A DNA stretch of 64,000 bases. Origin: Woeseiaceae bacterium (lineage in GTDB: Bacteria > Pseudomonadota > Gammaproteobacteria > Steroidobacterales > Woeseiaceae). Where the stretch lies: positions 21,216-85,215 of the forward strand of contig JANQLK010000020.1 of NCBI GenBank assembly GCA_028280615.1, read 5' to 3'. Made by a program: the position numbers and the translations under genes. The notes below the pieces were generated by a model. The model had not been told where the DNA came from and did no database searches. It was given only the letters and a program-made list of their open reading frames with translations. Shown here in pieces: positions 63,253 to 64,000 of the stretch (the first letter of the stretch is position 1; each line of letters starts with the position of its first letter).

Positions 63253-64000
63253 ATGGACGTTGCAGATTACGCCAGGGCACGTTGTGTCTTGGGAGTTTCG
63301 CTGATTGCGCTGGCCGTACCGATAAATGTGGCGGCTGGAATAGTTCAATCTACGTTGAGCGGCATTGAAGGTTCCAACCTAAACGGAATTGAGGGATCTA
63401 CCCTACTCGGTATCGAAGGATCGAATCTGAACGGAATCGAGGGCTCGACCCTACTCGGTATTGAAGGTTCCACGGTAAGCGGAATCGAGGGCTCGACGCT
63501 GCTCGGTATCGAAGGTTCCACGGTAAGCGGAATCGAGGGCTCGACGCTGCTCGGTATCGAAGGTTCCACTGTAAGCGGAATCGAGGGTTCGACGCTGCTC
63601 GGTATCGAAGGTTCCACGGTAAGCGGAATCGAGGGCTCGACCCTGCTCGGTATTGAAGGTTCCACGGTAAGCGGAATCGAGGGCTCGACCCTGCTCGGTA
63701 TCGAAGGTTCCACGGTAAGCGGAATCGAGGGCTCGACCCTACTCGGTATTGAAGGTTCCACGGTAAGCGGAATCGAGGGCTCGACGCTGCTCGGTATCGA
63801 AGGTTCCACCGTAAGCGGAATCGAGGGTTCTACGCTGCTCGGTATCGAAGGTTCCACCGTAAGCGGAATCGAGGGCTCGACCCTGCTCGGTATCGAAGGT
63901 TCCAACGTCGACGGAATCGAGGGCTCGACCCTGCTCGGTATCGAAGGTTCCAACGTCGACGGAATCGAGGGCTCGACCCTGCTCGGTATCGAAGGTTCCA
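63253..64000 (+). CDS. Exported protein built from GIEGSxxx octapeptide repeats (runs off right edge)
   Basis: Starts at ATG 63253 with a strong AAGGAG six bases upstream, and stays open to the window end (249 codons visible). Residues 1-28 are a signal peptide (YARARCVLGVSLIALAVPIN, then VAAG). From residue 37 (63361) the protein is only 8-residue units: GIEGS followed by TLL, TVS, NLN or NVD; 26 complete units are visible plus part of another. Even-numbered units always end TLL; the others end NLN twice, TVS nine times, then NVD twice. Regular Gly-Ile-x-Gly spacing suggests a beta-solenoid or fibrous adhesin-like fold. No family recognised. It is tandem with DUF6502 regulators. A C-terminal domain may lie outside the window. 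Confidence 0.8.
   Translation, partial: MDVADYARARCVLGVSLIALAVPINVAAGIVQSTLSGIEGSNLNGIEGSTLLGIEGSNLNGIEGSTLLGIEGSTVSGIEGSTLLGIEGSTVSGIEGSTLLGIEGSTVSGIEGSTLLGIEGSTVSGIEGSTLLGIEGSTVSGIEGSTLLGIEGSTVSGIEGSTLLGIEGSTVSGIEGSTLLGIEGSTVSGIEGSTLLGIEGSTVSGIEGSTLLGIEGSNVDGIEGSTLLGIEGSNVDGIEGSTLLGIEGS
63361..64000 (+). repeat. 24-bp/48-bp tandem repeat array
   Basis: Consecutive 24-bp units alternate between two synonymous spellings of GIEGS: GGTATCGAAGGTTCC and GGAATCGAGGGCTCG. The true DNA period is therefore 48 bp, with about 13 copies visible. Copies differ by few single-base changes (for example ATC/ATT, TCG/TCT, ACG/ACC). No spacers, so it is not a CRISPR array. It continues past the window edge. 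Confidence 0.95.

Noticed and set aside
63345..63953. Long minus-strand open frame rich in Pro-Ser-Ile through the repeat array
   Set aside because: It is the antisense of the octad repeat; a stop-free complement follows from the repeat's codons. It has no ribosome site and no non-repeat sequence, while the plus strand has a strong ribosome site and signal peptide.
63361..64000. CRISPR-like direct repeats
   Set aside because: Repeats are contiguous with no spacers, in frame, and encode a constant octapeptide.

Overview
The window looks like chromosomal DNA of a free-living, high-GC gammaproteobacterium. The core block rimP-nusA-infB-rbfA-truB-rpsO-pnp (about 42.6-51.0 kb) and the order smc-zipA-ligA (54.4-60.6 kb) are typical of gammaproteobacteria; ZipA is essentially restricted to that class, and SMC rather than MukB argues against the enteric/vibrio branch. 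Many exported enzymes, two TonB-dependent receptors, a Tat-exported flavoenzyme and a multihaem cytochrome suggest an aerobic scavenger of peptides and other organic matter. A lineage near Woeseiales, Steroidobacterales or Chromatiales would fit, but this is a guess from gene style and not a measured placement.

Layout. 0-2.4 kb (minus strand): an apparent operon of an MBL-fold hydrolase, a saccharopine-dehydrogenase-like reductase and a phytoene-desaturase-like flavoprotein cut by the window edge. 2.4-8 kb: an exported animal-type haem peroxidase, an orphan OmpR-type regulator with a degenerate receiver, a ThuA-like exported protein divergent from a LysR regulator. 8-14.3 kb: a CPA2 antiporter, a P2-type cation ATPase and a PQQ sugar-dehydrogenase-like exported protein. 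14.9-23.7 kb: two TonB-dependent receptors flanking a DUF885 lipoprotein, plus an FG-GAP repeat protein. 23.9-26.2 kb: a Tat-signal flavoprotein overlapping a five-haem cytochrome c gene. 26.4-27.2 kb: a low-GC hypothetical gene abutting an IS66 TnpA fragment. 27.3-37.5 kb: a large BNR/sortilin-like exported protein, a CBM-like protein, PpiC-type isomerase + HupE, gamma-glutamyltransferase and a second DUF885 protein. 37.6-42.3 kb: glycine-zipper protein, opine-dehydrogenase-like protein, GT1 glycosyltransferase, a small tail-anchored protein and LhgO.

42.3-60.6 kb is housekeeping: a promoter-driven structured RNA ending in a terminator precedes rimP; the translation operon follows; then a YheT-type hydrolase, gluQ and a DksA with a very long histone-H1-like Lys/Ala/Arg N-terminus, then smc, zipA and ligA.

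From about 60.6 kb composition becomes visibly AT-richer and the content accessory: two paralogous DUF6502 proteins with a predicted helix-turn-helix, then an exported protein made almost wholly of a perfect eight-residue repeat (GIEGSxxx) running off the right edge. This last cluster is the part of the window I find least explained by known biology. Alternate octads encode the same GIEGS core with different synonymous codons, giving a 48-bp DNA period over a 24-bp protein period.
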